Part shown: piece after piece, positions 5,200-6,417 of the stretch
Position numbering within the stretch: position 1 is the stretch's first letter
Layout of the letters: the number at the start of each line of letters is the position of its first letter
Assembly (NCBI GenBank): GCA_002414705.1
Contig: DIAL01000099.1
Coordinates: forward strand, 1-6,417
DNA from: Flavobacteriaceae bacterium UBA5079
GTDB lineage: Bacteria; Bacteroidota; Bacteroidia; Flavobacteriales; Flavobacteriaceae
Length of the DNA stretch: 6,417 nt
Reading direction: 5' to 3'
Notes under the pieces: model-generated
Database searches by the model: none
Seen by the model: the letters and a program-made list of their open reading frames with translations, nothing else
What the model was told of the DNA's origin: nothing
Made by a program: the position numbers and the translations under genes

Positions 5200-6417
5200 C
5201 TAATAATTATCCACATTCAGAATCACACGAATGGGTCTGAAATCCTTCACACTAGAAAAACTGGTGTTTATTTTCAAAATAGCTGCTTTAGTTTTAGCTA
5301 GCGACTGCTTATTTGGAATTTTAACCAATATGTTTTTATGATACTGATTCCTAATTCGGGAAACAGGCGGAAATTCTGGTCCTAAAACATGCTGTTTAAA
5401 AACTTGCTTTAAAGATTTAGCAAACCAATCGGCTCCAACATTTACTTTATTATAATCCCGATGTTTTAAAGTTATCTTAATTAAGCGATAAACGGGTGGA
5501 TATTTAAAATTATACCTATCATCCATTTGCTCTTTAAACATTTGCAAATAATTATTGGTAGATACTTGCTGCAATATATTATGATGTGGATTATACGTTT
5601 GTATTAACACTTTACCACGTTTATCAGTTCGTCCTGCACGTCCTGAAACCTGCAATAGCAATTGAAAACTGCGTTCATGTGCTCTAAAATCTGGAAAATT
5701 AAGCATGTTATCCGCATTCATAACACCTACTAATTTCACATTTCTAAAATCCAATCCTTTAGTTAACATTTGTGTGCCAACCAAAATATCCACTTCTTGA
5801 TTTTCAAACGTGCTAATTATTTTTTCATAACCATATTTACCACGTGTGGTATCCAAATCCATACGTGCCACTTTATGATTTGGAAAGAGTATGCTTACCT
5901 CCTTCTCTACCTGTTCTGTTCCGAAGCCTTTATTATCTAATTCTACACTACCACATGCGCCACATTTTTTAATCATCACGCTGTGATAACCACAATAATG
6001 ACAGCGTAATTGATCGCGGTATTGATGATAGGTTAAACTGACATCACAACTTGGACATTGTGGCGAATGACCACAAGTTTCACATTCTATTATTGGCGAA
6101 TAGCCTCTACGGTTTTGAAATAAAATAATTTGATGACCATCTTCTAGCGTTTCCGTCATTTCTTCAATCAACCTATCGCTGAAATGACCTTTCATCCGTT
6201 TGCGTTTCTGCTTGTCTTTTATATCAACTAATTCGATATCTGGCATCATCACATCATTAAAACGGGTAGTTAATTCCACCAAACCGTATTTTTGCTGTTG
6301 CGCATTATAATAACTTTCCAAACTAGGACTTGCGGAACCTAAAAGAGTTTTCGTTTTAAAAATACTGGCTAGAACTATAGCTGTATCACGTGCATGATAA
6401 CGTGGAGCTGGATCAAC
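5200..6417 (-). CDS. priA: Primosomal protein N' (replication restart helicase PriA), N-terminus outside window
   Basis: PriA recognises stalled replication forks and D-loops, unwinds the lagging-strand arm 3' to 5', and starts primosome reassembly. Only the C-terminal 405 residues are here, about half of a typical PriA. The frame stays open to the window end, where it reads DPAPRYHARD (2-11), so the gene continues beyond 6417. In order: motif III LLGSASPSLES (25-35), motif IV ILFQNRRGY (98-106), and a zinc-binding insert with eight cysteines (112, 115, 121, 124, 139, 142, 152, 155). Then motif V GTQMLTKGLDF (214-224), NADNMLNFPDFRAHER (234-249), motif VI QVSGRAGR (256-263) and the C-terminal domain. 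The DNA-binding domain, Walker A and DEAD-like motif lie outside. MLTKGLDF has Leu where E. coli has His, which I believe is normal in Bacteroidota. The TTG at 6321 is an internal leucine codon, not a start. The stop lies 20 bp from the shared terminator. Confidence 0.95.
   Translation of the reverse strand, partial: VDPAPRYHARDTAIVLASIFKTKTLLGSASPSLESYYNAQQQKYGLVELTTRFNDVMMPDIELVDIKDKQKRKRMKGHFSDRLIEEMTETLEDGHQIILFQNRRGYSPIIECETCGHSPQCPSCDVSLTYHQYRDQLRCHYCGYHSVMIKKCGACGSVELDNKGFGTEQVEKEVSILFPNHKVARMDLDTTRGKYGYEKIISTFENQEVDILVGTQMLTKGLDFRNVKLVGVMNADNMLNFPDFRAHERSFQLLLQVSGRAGRTDKRGKVLIQTYNPHHNILQQVSTNNYLQMFKEQMDDRYNFKYPPVYRLIKITLKHRDYNKVNVGADWFAKSLKQVFKQHVLGPEFPPVSRIRNQYHKNILVKIPNKQSLAKTKAAILKINTSFSSVKDFRPIRVILNVDNY

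Noticed and set aside
1..6417. A new multi-gene defence or mobile system
   Set aside because: All genes but one belong to well-known housekeeping or regulatory families, and no toxin, nuclease, reverse transcriptase, integrase or repeat-spacer array is visible.

Overview
The window looks like a chromosomal segment from a member of the Flavobacteriaceae (Bacteroidota). It is AT-rich, genes start without clear Shine-Dalgarno sequences, and two promoters fit the Bacteroidota TTG-N~20-TAnnTTTG pattern. The HisRS, S6/S18/L9, PriA and small hypothetical proteins all read as flavobacterial versions, and intergenic hairpin repeats of a kind common in flavobacterial genomes are present. The genus cannot be fixed from this sequence alone.

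Layout, left to right. Positions 54-1430 (- strand) hold hisS (histidyl-tRNA synthetase), interrupted by one in-frame TGA at 1005-1007 where the family has an arginine in the motif 2 loop. Positions 1431-1660 carry no gene but hold two short hairpin repeats and a decayed, MITE-like inverted-repeat element. Then come a conserved hypothetical protein (1661-2128, -, resembling DUF6495) and a glycerophosphodiester phosphodiesterase lipoprotein (2142-3029, -), 13 bp apart and probably one operon. A strong terminator at about 3069-3103 closes the ribosomal protein operon rpsF-rpsR-rplI (4238 down to 3126, -). A divergent promoter region (4239-4449) separates that operon from a LytTR-type response regulator (4450-5145, +). 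The regulator converges on priA (5200 to beyond 6417, -), and the two share a bidirectional terminator.

Most of the content is housekeeping: translation (HisRS, S6, S18, L9), replication restart (PriA) and phospholipid-headgroup salvage (GDPD). The LytTR regulator has no histidine kinase beside it. I see no defence system, CRISPR array, phage, integron or novel multi-gene system. The points most worth checking are the nonsense codon in hisS, the repeat cluster upstream of hisS, and a leader before the LytTR gene that has a duplicated 9-mer and two mutually exclusive hairpin pairings.
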